64,000 bases of DNA from Ureibacillus manganicus DSM 26584. GTDB taxonomy: Bacteria > Bacillota > Bacilli > Bacillales_A > Planococcaceae. The notes beneath the pieces are model-generated. The model searched no databases and had not been told where the DNA came from. It saw only the letters and a list, made by a program, of their open reading frames with translations. Position 1 is the first letter of the stretch, and each line of letters begins with the position of its first letter. The stretch lies in the NCBI RefSeq assembly GCF_000772945.1, contig NZ_JPVN01000003.1:124001-188000 (forward strand). Direction: 5' to 3'. The position numbers and the translations under genes were made by a program. Positions 1 to 9,241 of this stretch are shown here, one piece after another.

Positions 1-326
<326 letters not shown>

Positions 327-495
327 ATCTTAATAATGTCTTAATTTATATGTAACTTATTTGAAACAAGGAAGGGGTATAATGGATTTATAAACGTTAT
401 CCCCCTTTTTGTGTTTTTGGTTGTTTCCATTGTATTTGGAAACAACATTTTTTTTGAGGATTATGAAGTTGTTAATACATACAAAAGTAAAAAGG

Positions 496-534
496 GCAAC
501 TCGACTAAATTTCGGTCGGGTTGTATCTTTTTTT
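496..534 (+). terminator. Intrinsic terminator downstream of trxB
   Basis: A 10-bp stem (496-505 with 515-524, two G-U pairs) and a 9-nt loop are followed by a T-run. It separates trxB from the yvcI operon. The rest of the 327-649 gap holds only this hairpin and the promoter at 585-614. Confidence 0.7.
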
Positions 535-584
535 ATGTAAATATTGTAAATGAATGTTTTATTTACTTGGACAAACATATTATT

Positions 585-614
585 TTGTAACCATACGAAA
601 TTAACCGTTATAAT
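585..614 (+). promoter_or_regulatory. Sigma-A promoter for yvcI-rapZ-yvcK-whiA-crh
   Basis: The -35 TTGTAA (585-590) and -10 TATAAT (609-614) are separated by 18 bp, and the -10 lies 35 bp upstream of the yvcI start. It follows the terminator at 496-534, so it is the likely promoter of the downstream gene string. Confidence 0.65.
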
Positions 615-649
615 AGAGATAAGAAGTTGAACAGATTTGAGGTGTTAAC

Positions 650-1120
650 ATGCAAAGGATTGCAAATTTATTAGCAGTACAAGACGGGAAAGTTTTACTA
701 TTACAAAAACCTAGAAGAGGTTGGTATGTGGCTCCTGGTGGAAAAATGGAGAGTGGCGAGTCAATCATTGAAGCTGCTATTCGCGAATTCACGGAAGAAA
801 CGGGTGCTACACCAAAAGACGTCCATTTAAAGGGTGTCTTTACAATTATTATTAAAGAAAATGGAACCGTTGTTGACGAGTGGATGTTATTTACATTTGT
901 TGCTAAAGGAATTACTGGTACACCAGTAGAAGAAAATAGAGAAGGTAAGCTTTCTTGGCACCCAATAGAGAGTCTTCACCATTTACCAATGGCTGAAGGT
1001 GATCGTCAGTTTCTATTATTTGCATGTACAAATGACGGAGTTCAATATGGAACATTTGAATACACAAAGGATTTTGAATTGTTAAATGCAACTTTACAAT
1101 CATCGAGGGAACAACAATAA
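650..1120 (+). CDS. yvcI: Nudix hydrolase YvcI
   Basis: This 156-residue protein carries a complete Nudix box (residues 31-53): G31, E37, then R45-E46 and E49-E50-x-G52, the Mg-binding signature of enzymes that hydrolyse nucleoside diphosphates linked to another moiety. A GAGGTG Shine-Dalgarno sits just before the ATG. YvcI is the first gene of the conserved yvcI-rapZ-yvcK-whiA-crh string. Nudix hydrolases of this group have been linked to 8-oxo-(d)GTP-type substrates or RNA 5'-end processing, but the substrate cannot be read from the sequence. Confidence 0.9.
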   Translation: MQRIANLLAVQDGKVLLLQKPRRGWYVAPGGKMESGESIIEAAIREFTEETGATPKDVHLKGVFTIIIKENGTVVDEWMLFTFVAKGITGTPVEENREGKLSWHPIESLHHLPMAEGDRQFLLFACTNDGVQYGTFEYTKDFELLNATLQSSREQQ

Positions 1121-1134
1121 GGGGAGTGTTTTCC

Positions 1135-2025
1135 ATGGGGAATAATAACTTTTTTAGCCATGAGATTGTTATAATTACTGGAATGAGTGGAGCTGGTAAA
1201 ACAGTAGCTGTTCAAAGTTTTGAGGACTTAGGCTACTATTGTATTGATAATTTACCACCTGCACTACTAACTACGTTTTTAGCATTGATGAAAGAATCTG
1301 AAAGAAATATTACTCGTGTTGCAGCAGTAATGGATATGCGTGGTGGAGAGTTTTTTGATACGCTAATTGACGCTCTTGATAAGCTAGAAAAAGTCGAGGA
1401 TCTTAAAACTCGAGTATTATTTTTAGATGCCGACGATGAGACACTTGTACGCAGATATAAAGAAACGAGAAGATCCCATCCACTAGAGCCTCAAGGTTCA
1501 CCACTAGAAGGTATTAAAAAAGAAAGAGCACTACTTTCTGAGTTAAAAGGACGAGCTACGAACGTGTTTAATACTTCGTCGATGAAGCCGCGAGAACTAC
1601 GAGAAAAAATAGCGTTTGAATTTGCTAATGGAAGTAGTCCAACATTTTCAATCAATGTAATGTCTTTTGGTTTTAAAAACGGCATTCCTATTGATGCAGA
1701 CTTAGTTTTTGATGTCCGTTTTCTAAAAAATCCATATTATGTAGAAGAACTACGTCATAAAACTGGATTACAAGAAGAAGTATCTTCTTATGTTTTGGAA
1801 AATGAAGATACACAACAATTAATTACAAAATTAACGGATCTATTTAACTTTATGGTTCCCCAATATAAAAATGAAGGTAAGACACAATTAGTCATTGCAA
1901 TAGGTTGTACTGGAGGACAGCATCGATCTGTTACCTTAGCTGAATATTATGGCAAATATTTTAGCGAAAGCTATCAAACTGTCGTCACACATCGAGATGT
2001 TAATGTGATTCATAGGAAGGATTGA
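1135..2025 (+). CDS. rapZ: RNase adapter / nucleotide-binding protein RapZ (YvcJ)
   Basis: The 296-residue protein begins with a Walker A P-loop (GMSGAGKT, residues 16-23), and its C-terminal half contains the family block GCTGGQHRS. RapZ proteins bind ATP/GTP. In Escherichia coli RapZ targets GlmZ sRNA to RNase E; in Bacillus YvcJ is a GTPase/ATPase affecting competence. The ATG at 1135 is preferred over the GTG at 1126 because that GTG overlaps the GGGGAG Shine-Dalgarno (1121-1126), which is 8 nt from the ATG. Four bases separate it from yvcK. Confidence 0.95.
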   Translation: MGNNNFFSHEIVIITGMSGAGKTVAVQSFEDLGYYCIDNLPPALLTTFLALMKESERNITRVAAVMDMRGGEFFDTLIDALDKLEKVEDLKTRVLFLDADDETLVRRYKETRRSHPLEPQGSPLEGIKKERALLSELKGRATNVFNTSSMKPRELREKIAFEFANGSSPTFSINVMSFGFKNGIPIDADLVFDVRFLKNPYYVEELRHKTGLQEEVSSYVLENEDTQQLITKLTDLFNFMVPQYKNEGKTQLVIAIGCTGGQHRSVTLAEYYGKYFSESYQTVVTHRDVNVIHRKD

Positions 2026-2029
2026 AAGA

Positions 2030-2995
2030 ATGGTTAAAAAGAAAACGAATATCGTAGTCATTGGAGGTGGAACTGGTTTATCCACTTTATTGCGCGGATT
2101 AAAAAAGTATCCATTTCAAATAACGGCAATCGTTACAGTTGCTGATGACGGTGGATCATCAGGGCGCTTAAGGGACGACTACGATATTCCGCCACCTGGA
2201 GATATTCGAAATGTGATTGCTGCATTATCTGATGCTGAACCATTAGTTGAACAAATGTTTCAATATCGTTTTTCACAATCAGTGGACTTAGGTGGTCATT
2301 CACTAGGAAATTTAATGTTAACAGCATTAACAGATATAACGGGTGATTTTAGCCACGCGATTTCTGAAATGAGTAAAGTATTAAAAGTGCATGGTAAAGT
2401 GATCCCAGCTGCAAATAAAAAAATTACACTACATGCAGAATTAGTAGATGGGTCTGTTGTAGTCGGTGAATCTAAAATACCTAATGCACATTTGCCAATT
2501 AAACGAGTATTTTTAGATCCAAATCATGTGAAACCGCTTCCAGAAGCAGTGCGTGCTATACAATCAGCTGACTTGATTCTTGTAGGCCCTGGAAGTTTAT
2601 ATACAAGCATTATTCCAAATTTGTTAGTAGAAGATATTGGTAAGGCATTAGTTGAGGCAAAAGGGCGTAAAATTTATATATGTAATTTAATGACACAAAA
2701 AGGTGAGACGATAAAATATAGCGCTTCCGATCATGTCCGAGCGATTTATGATCATGTAGGTGGGCCTTGCTTAGATTCAATTTTAGTCAATAATTTTGAG
2801 CTTCCATTACCTATCAAAGCTAACTATAAGGAAGAAAATGCAGAACCAGTAAAAGTTGATGTTGAGAGTTTGGAGAAACTTGGTTTAGAAGTTATAAAAA
2901 AGGATATCGCAACTGTACAATCTGGTGTAGTACGTCATGAATCCACACATATTGCAGAGTGGCTGAAAGAATATGCTCCGAAATTTTTCAGTTAA
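2030..2995 (+). CDS. yvcK: Gluconeogenesis factor YvcK (CofD-like)
   Basis: This 321-residue protein has the glycine-rich N-terminal motif VVIGGGTGLSTLLRGLK and the VADDGGSSGRLR block of the YvcK/CofD family. The family binds UDP-sugars and, in Bacillus subtilis and mycobacteria, supports growth on gluconeogenic carbon and cell-wall synthesis (PBP1 localisation). Its place between rapZ and whiA is the standard synteny. The length matches B. subtilis YvcK. Confidence 0.95.
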   Translation: MVKKKTNIVVIGGGTGLSTLLRGLKKYPFQITAIVTVADDGGSSGRLRDDYDIPPPGDIRNVIAALSDAEPLVEQMFQYRFSQSVDLGGHSLGNLMLTALTDITGDFSHAISEMSKVLKVHGKVIPAANKKITLHAELVDGSVVVGESKIPNAHLPIKRVFLDPNHVKPLPEAVRAIQSADLILVGPGSLYTSIIPNLLVEDIGKALVEAKGRKIYICNLMTQKGETIKYSASDHVRAIYDHVGGPCLDSILVNNFELPLPIKANYKEENAEPVKVDVESLEKLGLEVIKKDIATVQSGVVRHESTHIAEWLKEYAPKFFS

Positions 2996-3063
2996 TGTTC
3001 CTCATACACTTAAGTATATGGTATGATGTTTCTCATACATAATTTGAAAGGGGGTTGGAAAAT

Positions 3064-4005
3064 ATGTCATTTGCTTCAGAAACAAAAAAAGAGCTCACGC
3101 AGGTTGAAGCGAATGATAGCTGTTTAAAAGCAGAGATTTCAGCACTCATTCGAATGAATGGAGTTGTATCATTTTCAAACAAGCAACTAAGCTTAGATGT
3201 GCAAACTGAAAATGCTGCAATTGCACGAAGAATCTATACGATTATTAAAAAGCTGTATTCGTATAATGTAGAACTACTTGTTCGTAAGAAAATGCGACTT
3301 AAAAAGAATAACGTATATATTTGTCGTATAAGAGATGGTGCAAAACATCTACTAACAGACCTCGAGATCATTTCAAATGAATTTGAGTTTAATCATACAA
3401 TCTCCAATTCTTTTTTAAATAAAACAAATGAACGACGCGCATATTTACGAGGAGCATTTTTAGCAAGCGGCTCTGTGAATAATCCGGAAACTTCTTCATA
3501 TCATTTAGAAATCTATTCGTTATATAAAGAGCATGGAGAAGCATTAACGGATTTGATGAACAGTTTTCAATTAAATGCTAAAACAATTGAGAGAAAAAAA
3601 GGATTTATCACATACTTAAAAGAGGCTGAAAAAATATCTGACTTTTTAGGTTTAGTTGGTGCATTCCAAGCGATGTTAAAATTTGAAGATGTACGGATCG
3701 TTCGTGATATGAGAAATAGTGTGAACCGTATCGTCAATTGTGAAACTGCAAATTTAAATAAAACAATCGGTGCAGCCATCCGCCAAGTGGATAACATTAA
3801 GTTTATAGAAAATGCGATTGGATTAGATCAGCTACCAGAGAAACTTAGAGAAATAGCAAGGTTACGTGTAGAATACCAAGACGTAACCTTAAAAGAACTT
3901 GGTGAAATGGTTTCAACAGGTACTGTGAGTAAATCAGGTGTAAATCATAGATTAAGAAAAATTGATGAAATCGCTGATGCTCTTCGCAGAGGAGAACAAT
4001 TTTAG
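3064..4005 (+). CDS. whiA: DNA-binding protein WhiA
   Basis: The 313-residue protein has the N-terminal LAGLIDADG-homing-endonuclease-like fold without nuclease residues (including [15 protein letters not shown]) and a C-terminal helix-turn-helix (about residues 265-305, [21 protein letters not shown]). WhiA regulates sporulation in Streptomyces and affects cell division and chromosome segregation in Bacillus. The ATG at 3064 lies 9 nt after a GGGGG Shine-Dalgarno; the in-frame TTG at 3055 is too close to it. Confidence 0.95.
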   Translation: MSFASETKKELTQVEANDSCLKAEISALIRMNGVVSFSNKQLSLDVQTENAAIARRIYTIIKKLYSYNVELLVRKKMRLKKNNVYICRIRDGAKHLLTDLEIISNEFEFNHTISNSFLNKTNERRAYLRGAFLASGSVNNPETSSYHLEIYSLYKEHGEALTDLMNSFQLNAKTIERKKGFITYLKEAEKISDFLGLVGAFQAMLKFEDVRIVRDMRNSVNRIVNCETANLNKTIGAAIRQVDNIKFIENAIGLDQLPEKLREIARLRVEYQDVTLKELGEMVSTGTVSKSGVNHRLRKIDEIADALRRGEQF

Positions 4006-4101
4006 GTAATTAGAAATAGGTAAAAACAAATATTGTTCTTTTTTGGTAATTCCGATAAGATAAATATATATTGATGAACGGTTTGAAAGGGAGTATATTA
4101 G

Positions 4102-4359
4102 ATGGTTGAAACCAATTTAGAAGTAAAGTTAAAATCGGGTTTACAAGCTAGACAAGCAGCTCTTTTTGTACAAGAAGCCAACCGTTACAAGGCTGAGGTG
4201 TATTTACAAAAAGAGCATAAAAAAGTAAATGCAAAATCAATCATGGGAATTATGAGTCTAGCCATCGCAAGAGGTACAACGATTACTTTGATAGCTGATG
4301 GCAATGATGAAAACGAGGCACTCGCTGGCCTTTCTAAAATGATTGAAAAAGAAGATTAA
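4102..4359 (+). CDS. crh: HPr-like catabolite repression protein Crh
   Basis: This 85-residue HPr paralogue has glutamine at position 15 (LQARQA), where HPr has the histidine phosphorylated by enzyme I, and keeps the regulatory Ser46 (KSIMG). That is the Crh signature: no sugar transport, but phosphorylation at Ser46 by HPr kinase and co-repression with CcpA. It ends the trxB-linked gene string and is followed by a terminator and then by the 51-bp repeat array. Confidence 0.95.
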   Translation: MVETNLEVKLKSGLQARQAALFVQEANRYKAEVYLQKEHKKVNAKSIMGIMSLAIARGTTITLIADGNDENEALAGLSKMIEKED

Positions 4360-4374
4360 TTTTTCATTTTGTAA

Positions 4375-4421
4375 ACGCTCGCAAAAAATTCACTGAGGTG
4401 GAGGTGCGGGCGTGTTTTTTT
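4375..4421 (+). terminator. Terminator after crh
   Basis: ACGCTCGC (4375-4382) pairs with GCGGGCGT (4406-4413), and a smaller hairpin fits inside the loop; seven T follow at 4415-4421. It lies just before the 51-bp repeat array, so the array is not simply an extension of the crh transcript. Confidence 0.6.
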
Positions 4422-4444
4422 GTGGGTGGGGGTTCTGGGGAAAA

Positions 4445-5236
4445 TGTCGTCGATGCTGATTCCCGAAGACAAAAGAAGTGAGTTTATTGGAAAAAAGTCC
4501 TCGAGATCGCTTATCGAGGATAAAAAAAGCGTGATTTTGAGAAAAATGTTCACGAGACCGCTTCTCGAGGACAAAAAAAGCGTGATCTTGAGAAAAATGT
4601 TCACGAGACCGCTTCTCGAGGACAAAAGAAGCACGATTTTGAGAAAAATGTCCTCGAGACCGCTTCTCGAGGACAAAAGAAGCACGATTTTGAGAAAAAT
4701 GTCCTCGAGACCGCTTCTCGGGGACAAAAAAGGCTAGATTTTGAAAAAAATGTCCTTGAGACTGCTTCTCGAGGACAAAAGCAGCAGTATTTTGAGAAAA
4801 ATGTCCTTGAGACTGCTTCTCGAGGACAAAAGCGGCCCGATTTTGAGAAAAATGTTCTCGAGACCACTTCTCGGGGACAAAAGAAGCGTGATATTGAGAA
4901 AAATGTCCTCGAGAACACTTCTCGAGGACAAAAGCGGCCCGATCTTGAGAAAAATGTCCTCGAGACCACTTCTCGGGGACAAAAGAAGCGTGAATTTGAG
5001 AAAAATGTTCTCGAGAACACTTCTCGAGGACAAAAAAAGCGTGAATTTGAGAAAAATGTTCTCGAGACCACTTCTCGGGGACAAAAGCAGCGTGATCTTG
5101 AGAAAAATGTTCTCGAGACCACTTCTCGAGGACAAAAGAAGCACGATTTTGAGAAAAATGTTCACGAGACCGCTTCTCGAGAACAAAAAAGGCGAGATTT
5201 TTAAAAAAATGTCCTCGAAATCCCATTACCAGACAA
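4445..5236 (+). repeat. Tandem array of sixteen 51-bp units, each with a 10-bp hairpin
   Basis: Units start every 51 bp from 4445 to 5210 with no insertion or deletion; the first, second and last units are degenerate. The core unit is TGTCCTCGAG, a 7-nt loop (ACCGCTT type), CTCGAGGACA, then a 24-nt linker. The two arms form a perfect inverted repeat in units 4 and 9. In most other units changes are C-to-T in the left arm or A-to-G in the right arm, which keep G-U pairs in a plus-strand RNA. Because 51 is divisible by 3, long open frames exist on both strands, but they lack ribosome binding sites and are read here as by-products of the repeat. Confidence 0.93.
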
Positions 5237-5370
5237 AAAATTCGCAAACATAGGGAAGATGCTTCATACTTTCACTTATCCGATCCCCCGTAACTTAAAT
5301 TAAAAATTCAATCACTTAAATCTTTACAAACTAACTTAATCACAAATCAAATTACTCGAGGTGCATAGAC

Positions 5371-5994
5371 ATGAACACTAATTTTATCTATACAATCAGC
5401 AAACCAACCAATCAGAAACGAGATAAGCACCCTGCAATTTTTATAATGCATGGGATGGGAAGTAATGAAAATGATTTGCCAGGGATCGTTCAAGAATTAA
5501 AAGATGATTATTTAATATTTAGTTTAAGAGGACCAATATCGCAGCCACCTGGATACGCATTTTTCACAATTGAACGGATTGGTTTACCTCATCAAGAACC
5601 TTTTGAACGTGTTTTACAAGAAATTCAAGATTTTATTGAAGAAGCTAAACGCGAATTCGCAATTGATGAAAAGGGAATTTATTTACTAGGATTTAGTCAG
5701 GGAGCAATCTTGAGTCAATCACTCGCTAATATTATGGGAAATCGCTTAGCTGGTATTGTAGCGTTAAGTGGTTACCTTCCAGAAATAGTTGAAACCATGA
5801 ATCATCAACCGATGACTGGGTTACGAGTTTTCATTGCGCACGGAGAACAGGACCATATCATACCTTTTAGTTGGAGTGAGAAAAGTAAACAGCATTTTGA
5901 GGGAAAAGGCGCAGAAGTTACGTATCACACGTATACAGGTGGGCACTTCATTACACAAGAAGTTGTAAATCATATTATGAATTATTTTAAATAG
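5371..5994 (+). CDS. Alpha/beta hydrolase, carboxylesterase/phospholipase type
   Basis: The 207-residue protein is a compact alpha/beta hydrolase of the phospholipase/carboxylesterase (YodD/Est-like) group. The oxyanion strand and turn (IFIMHGMGSNEND) come first, then the nucleophile elbow GFSQG with Ser109, Asp161 in GEQDHIIP and His192 in GGHF. There is no signal peptide, so it is cytosolic. A CGAGGTG ribosome site precedes the ATG. The substrate, probably a small ester, cannot be assigned. It stands alone between the repeat array and convergent clpP. Confidence 0.85.
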   Translation: MNTNFIYTISKPTNQKRDKHPAIFIMHGMGSNENDLPGIVQELKDDYLIFSLRGPISQPPGYAFFTIERIGLPHQEPFERVLQEIQDFIEEAKREFAIDEKGIYLLGFSQGAILSQSLANIMGNRLAGIVALSGYLPEIVETMNHQPMTGLRVFIAHGEQDHIIPFSWSEKSKQHFEGKGAEVTYHTYTGGHFITQEVVNHIMNYFK

Positions 5995-5998
5995 GCAG

Positions 5999-6036
5999 AA
6001 AAAAATCTCCCTTTACAAAGAAATGTAAAGGGAGAT
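5999..6036 (-). terminator. Terminator of clpP
   Basis: A perfect 13-bp stem (6005-6017 with 6024-6036) with a 6-nt loop. On the minus strand it is followed by a T-run, so it terminates clpP; the A-run on the other side may let it act on the convergent hydrolase gene too. Confidence 0.85.
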
Positions 6037-6047
6037 CGCTGTCTTAT

Positions 6048-6647
6048 TTATTTTTTTGCATCATCGCTATTAGAAATAATGTGGTCGATTAAACCGTATT
6101 CTTTTGCTTGTTCAGCAGTCATAAAGTTATCACGGTCTGTATCTTGAGCGATTCTTTCGATTGGTTGACCAGAACGGTCTGATAAGATTTTGTTTAACTT
6201 ATCACGTAAGAATAAAATACGTTTTGCAGCGATTTCGATTTCAGTTGCTTGACCTTGAGCGCCACCAAGTGGTTGGTGAATCATTACTTCAGCATTTGGT
6301 AAAGCAAAGCGTTTACCCGGTTCACCAGCAGTTAGTAAGAATGCACCCATTGAAGCTGCCATACCGATACAAATTGTTTGCACTTTTGGCTTAATGTATT
6401 GCATAGTATCATAGATTGCCATACCTGATGTAATTGAACCACCAGGTGAGTTAATGTATAAAGAAATATCTTTGTCTGGATCTTCAGCAGCTAAGAATAA
6501 AAGTTGAGCAACGATTGAGTTTGCTACGTTGTCATCAATTGCACTTCCTAATAGAATAATACGATCTTTTAAAAGGCGAGAATAAATGTCATATGCACGT
6601 TCACCGCGGTTTGTTTGTTCAATAACTGTTGGGACTAAAATTGTCAT
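6048..6647 (-). CDS. clpP: ATP-dependent Clp protease proteolytic subunit
   Basis: The 199-residue protein is nearly collinear with Bacillus ClpP. The serine protease triad is visible: Ser99 (GMAASMGA), His124 (MIHQPLGG) and Asp173 (DTDRDNF). ClpP forms a tetradecameric barrel that degrades substrates unfolded by ClpC, ClpX or ClpE in the cytosol. A Shine-Dalgarno (AAGGAGG type) precedes the ATG. The gene is monocistronic, with a CtsR operator over its promoter and its own terminator. Confidence 0.98.
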   Translation of the reverse strand: MTILVPTVIEQTNRGERAYDIYSRLLKDRIILLGSAIDDNVANSIVAQLLFLAAEDPDKDISLYINSPGGSITSGMAIYDTMQYIKPKVQTICIGMAASMGAFLLTAGEPGKRFALPNAEVMIHQPLGGAQGQATEIEIAAKRILFLRDKLNKILSDRSGQPIERIAQDTDRDNFMTAEQAKEYGLIDHIISNSDDAKK

Positions 6648-6713
6648 AATTTAAAATCCTCCTTAAATGGTTTTAATCGCAACTAACGCTGATTCGTAAT
6701 CAGCTGTAACACT

Positions 6714-6744
6714 ATAATACACTTGAAGGTCAAGAAAGGTCAAA
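6714..6744 (-). promoter_or_regulatory. clpP promoter overlapped by a CtsR operator
   Basis: The direct heptads GGTCAAG (6728-6734) and GGTCAAA (6738-6744), separated by AAA, match the CtsR consensus. Read on the minus strand, TTGACC (6743-6738) serves as -35 and TATTAT (6719-6714) as -10 with 18-bp spacing, so the repressor would cover the -35 region. CtsR control of clpP is established in low-GC Gram-positives; ctsR itself is not in this window. Confidence 0.85.
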
Positions 6745-6944
6745 TATAAACGCTTTATTAATAAATCAATCTTTTCTCCACTATTATCCTATGAATGTTT
6801 ATTTACTTTAACACTAGACGTTAAAGTAGTTATTATTAAAAATGAAGGAAATAATCAATATTACTATTTAAAAGTTGAAATAGTAGTGATTAATTTTGTA
6901 TAATAATTTAAGTCGCCACAAATTTAACCTTTTTACTACTTATT

Positions 6945-7019
6945 GCCCTCGTGGTGTAATGGATAACACGTAAGATTCCGGTTCTTGCACTGGGGGTTCG
7001 ATTCCCTCCGAGGGCGCCA
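6945..7019 (+). tRNA. tRNA-Arg (anticodon CCG)
   Basis: The 7-bp acceptor stem GCCCTCG/CGAGGGC, a T arm with GGTTCGATTCC, and an anticodon loop TTCCGGT place CCG at positions 34-36; the 3' CCA is encoded. This tRNA reads CGG arginine codons. It stands alone between clpP and the amino-acid ABC operon. Confidence 0.95.
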
Positions 7020-7274
7020 TTATTACTATGCTCCACTTATATTTACTAAAAATTTGGTAGAATATACTCACCTTAATTACATGCCAAGTAAAAAATTCAT
7101 ATTAATTTTGTCAAAATTACGATATTTTTATAAAAAGGTTGCTTATTGGTGAGAAAGTGAGTAAATTAATAATTGTTGTTCTTATGATTAATGATGAATA
7201 TCTTTACATTTAAGTTTCTAGCTGCATTTCCAAGATACGTGATTTGTAGCTATTTTTTTTCATTAATCACAATA

Positions 7275-7292
7275 TGCCCTATGGGCGCCATT
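7275..7292 (+). pseudogene. Possible collapsed remnant of the tRNA-Arg gene
   Basis: TGCCCT followed 2 nt later by GGGCGCCATT repeats the first bases and the last bases plus flank of tRNA-Arg at 6945-7019, as if the interior had been deleted or a 3'-end fragment were left by an integration event. The match is short, so chance is possible. Confidence 0.35.
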
Positions 7293-7517
7293 TTACTGTT
7301 TTTTATATAATTTGTATAGCAAGACCTTACTGTAAATATTAGATAGCAGCCTAATCATTTACAGAGGGAATGGAAATAAAGGGGTAATTTGTTAATTACT
7401 GTACCAATTCATTTTACCCCTTATTCATTCTCTTTAAACTAGTTATGATCAAGTATCTTTTCATATAAATTTATACGCTAGGATATAGAGTAATATAGTT
7501 TGAAGGTTTCAACATAA

Positions 7518-7556
7518 AAGCCACCTTATTCATAATTATGAGTAAGGTGGTTTTTT
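7518..7556 (+). terminator. Terminator-like hairpin with no gene before it
   Basis: AAGCCACCTTATTCAT (7518-7533) pairs with ATGAGTAAGGTGG and adjoining T (7538-7552) and is followed by six T. The nearest plus-strand gene upstream is the tRNA 500 bp away, so it may end an unannotated small RNA. Confidence 0.6.
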
Positions 7557-7626
7557 GTTTATTTGCAAAATTTGTCGAAAAACCTAAATAAATTTAGCTT
7601 TTGAAGAGGTTTCAGAAAATATAGTA

Positions 7627-7655
7627 TTGTATTAAAAATGTATAATAATTATAAT
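7627..7655 (+). promoter_or_regulatory. Sigma-A promoter for the amino-acid ABC operon
   Basis: TTGTAT (7627-7632) and TATAAT (7650-7655) are spaced by 17 bp and lie about 80 bp before the first gene of the transporter operon. Confidence 0.6.
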
Positions 7656-7733
7656 ACTATTTATAATTACACAGTTTCTGATAATTATAGATTTGATTTT
7701 AAAAAAATAACAACATAAATAGGGGGATTTAAA

Positions 7734-8510
7734 ATGAAGAAAAAGAGTTTGATGTTAATATTCACAATTCTAGCTGCAGTATCAATTATCTTATCAGCAT
7801 GTGGTACTGATAATGGTTCTTCGTCAGATGCAAAGAAATTTATTGGTGGAACGGAAGCATCGTTTGCTCCATTCATTTATTTAGATGAAAAAGGTACTGT
7901 TTCAGGGATTGACCCAGATATCGTAAAAGCGATTGCTGAAGAAATGGGATTCGAATATGAATTGCAAAATGTAGGTTGGGAGCCGGTGTTTGCTAAATTA
8001 ACAAACGGTGAAATTGACTTTGGTGCTGCAGGTATTACGATTACTGAAAAACGTAAAGAAACATACGATTTCACAGAACCATATTACGAAGCAACATTAT
8101 TCTTAATCGTTCCTAAAGACAATACAGACATCAAATCTGTTGCAGATTTAAAAGATAAAAAAGTAGCTGTTCAAATTAATACAACATCTCATGAAGCTGC
8201 TAAAAAGGTTCTTGGTGAAACAAACTCAAATATTATGGCATATGAAAACCAACCACTTGCTTATCAAGAAGTTATCAATGGTACTGCTGCTGCAGCAATC
8301 GGTGATAATGCTGTAATTATCGAGTACTTAAGAAATAATCCAGATGCGCCTCTTAAAACAATCGAAGATCCAAGTTTTGAAAAAGAATACTACGGTCTAA
8401 TGGTGAAAAAAGGTAATACAGAAATGTTAAATCTATTAAACGAAGGTCTTAAAAAGATTAAAGAAAACGGTAAATTGGCAGAAATTACAGGTCAAGAAAC
8501 TGATTTCTAA
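7734..8510 (+). CDS. Amino-acid ABC transporter substrate-binding lipoprotein
   Basis: The 258-residue protein has a lipoprotein signal peptide ending in LSAC (lipidated Cys23) and a family-3 solute-binding fold (SBP_bac_3): FAPFIYLDEKGTVSGIDPDI, FGAAGITITEKRKETYDFTEPY and an AVQINTTSH hinge region. It would sit on the outer membrane face and deliver a polar amino acid (glutamine/histidine/arginine family) to the permease encoded next. A GGGGG ribosome site precedes the ATG. The exact ligand is not readable. Confidence 0.92.
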   Translation: MKKKSLMLIFTILAAVSIILSACGTDNGSSSDAKKFIGGTEASFAPFIYLDEKGTVSGIDPDIVKAIAEEMGFEYELQNVGWEPVFAKLTNGEIDFGAAGITITEKRKETYDFTEPYYEATLFLIVPKDNTDIKSVADLKDKKVAVQINTTSHEAAKKVLGETNSNIMAYENQPLAYQEVINGTAAAAIGDNAVIIEYLRNNPDAPLKTIEDPSFEKEYYGLMVKKGNTEMLNLLNEGLKKIKENGKLAEITGQETDF

Positions 8511-8530
8511 TTTAAACGGAGGTGTTTCAG

Positions 8531-9241
8531 ATGGACTTTTTATTTAACTTGCGATGGGATATAATCTGGAACTACCGAGAACTATTTTTACAAGGTATCT
8601 GGATAACAATTGTATTAACAGTAAGCGGATATATTGGCGGTATTATATTAGGTGTTTTCTTAGGTCTTGGAAAAACATCAAAGAAAAAGTGGATTTATTG
8701 GCCATGTAAAATTTATGTGGATCTTTTCCGCGGGACGCCATTACTCGTTCAAATATTAATCATTCATTTAGCATTAATTCCAACTATTTTCGGTCATTCT
8801 CTAGGCGTAATGTTTTCTGGGATTGCTGCGCTTGTATTAAACAGCGCTGCATATAACGCGGAAATTTTCCGAGCTGGTATTGAATCAATTGATAAAGGGC
8901 AAACAGAAGCTGCCCGTTCATTAGGGTTAACACAAGGTCAAGCTATGCGAAAAGTTATATTGCCACAGGCATTTCGTCGTATGGTGCCACCACTAGGCAA
9001 TGAATTTATCGCATTGTTAAAGGATTCTTCATTAGTTATGGTTATTGCTGTAAATGATATTTTATATGCAGCAAAAGTAGTTGCAGGGGCTTACCAAAAG
9101 TTCTGGGAGCCGTATTTAACAGCTGCACTTTTATACCTAATCTTAACGTTTGTCGTAACGAAAATTGTTGCTTATGTTGAAAGACGCTTCAGCATTGATT
9201 ACAATCCGCGTAAAAATAAAGGAGGGCGGGTTGCGAGATGA
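8531..9241 (+). CDS. Amino-acid ABC transporter permease
   Basis: A HisM/GlnP-type membrane subunit (236 residues) with about five transmembrane helices and the EAA loop [21 protein letters not shown] that docks to the ATPase. The ATG at 8531 lies 8 nt after GGAGG; the in-frame GTG at 8522 overlaps the ribosome site. The last four bases overlap the ATPase start (ATGA), indicating translational coupling. A single permease gene implies a homodimeric channel. Confidence 0.92.
   Translation: MDFLFNLRWDIIWNYRELFLQGIWITIVLTVSGYIGGIILGVFLGLGKTSKKKWIYWPCKIYVDLFRGTPLLVQILIIHLALIPTIFGHSLGVMFSGIAALVLNSAAYNAEIFRAGIESIDKGQTEAARSLGLTQGQAMRKVILPQAFRRMVPPLGNEFIALLKDSSLVMVIAVNDILYAAKVVAGAYQKFWEPYLTAALLYLILTFVVTKIVAYVERRFSIDYNPRKNKGGRVAR

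Larger units (their letters stand above)
7020..7626. other. Gene-free stretch with hairpins
   Basis: No coding frame with a ribosome site is seen. The stretch holds the tRNA-like fragment at 7275-7292, a possible long-range pairing of AGGGGTAA with TTACCCCT (about 7379-7425), and the terminator-like hairpin at 7518-7556. No T-box, lysine or other riboswitch motif could be recognised upstream of the amino-acid transporter. Confidence 0.5.

Noticed and set aside
4445-5236. The 51-bp array as a CRISPR array (27-nt palindromic repeat, 24-nt spacer)
   Set aside because: The 24-nt linkers are nearly the same in every unit, which is unlike CRISPR spacers, and there is no cas gene in the window.
4390-5253. 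Long open frames on both strands across the 51-bp array (up to 285 codons) that could be read as repetitive proteins
   Set aside because: The unit length is a multiple of three, so any frame free of stops in one unit is open throughout. Several frames on both strands are open together, none has a ribosome site, and their predicted products are low-complexity repeats of 17 residues.
7557-7733. T-box or lysine riboswitch upstream of the amino-acid transporter
   Set aside because: No T-box TGG motif, specifier loop or lysine aptamer core could be identified.
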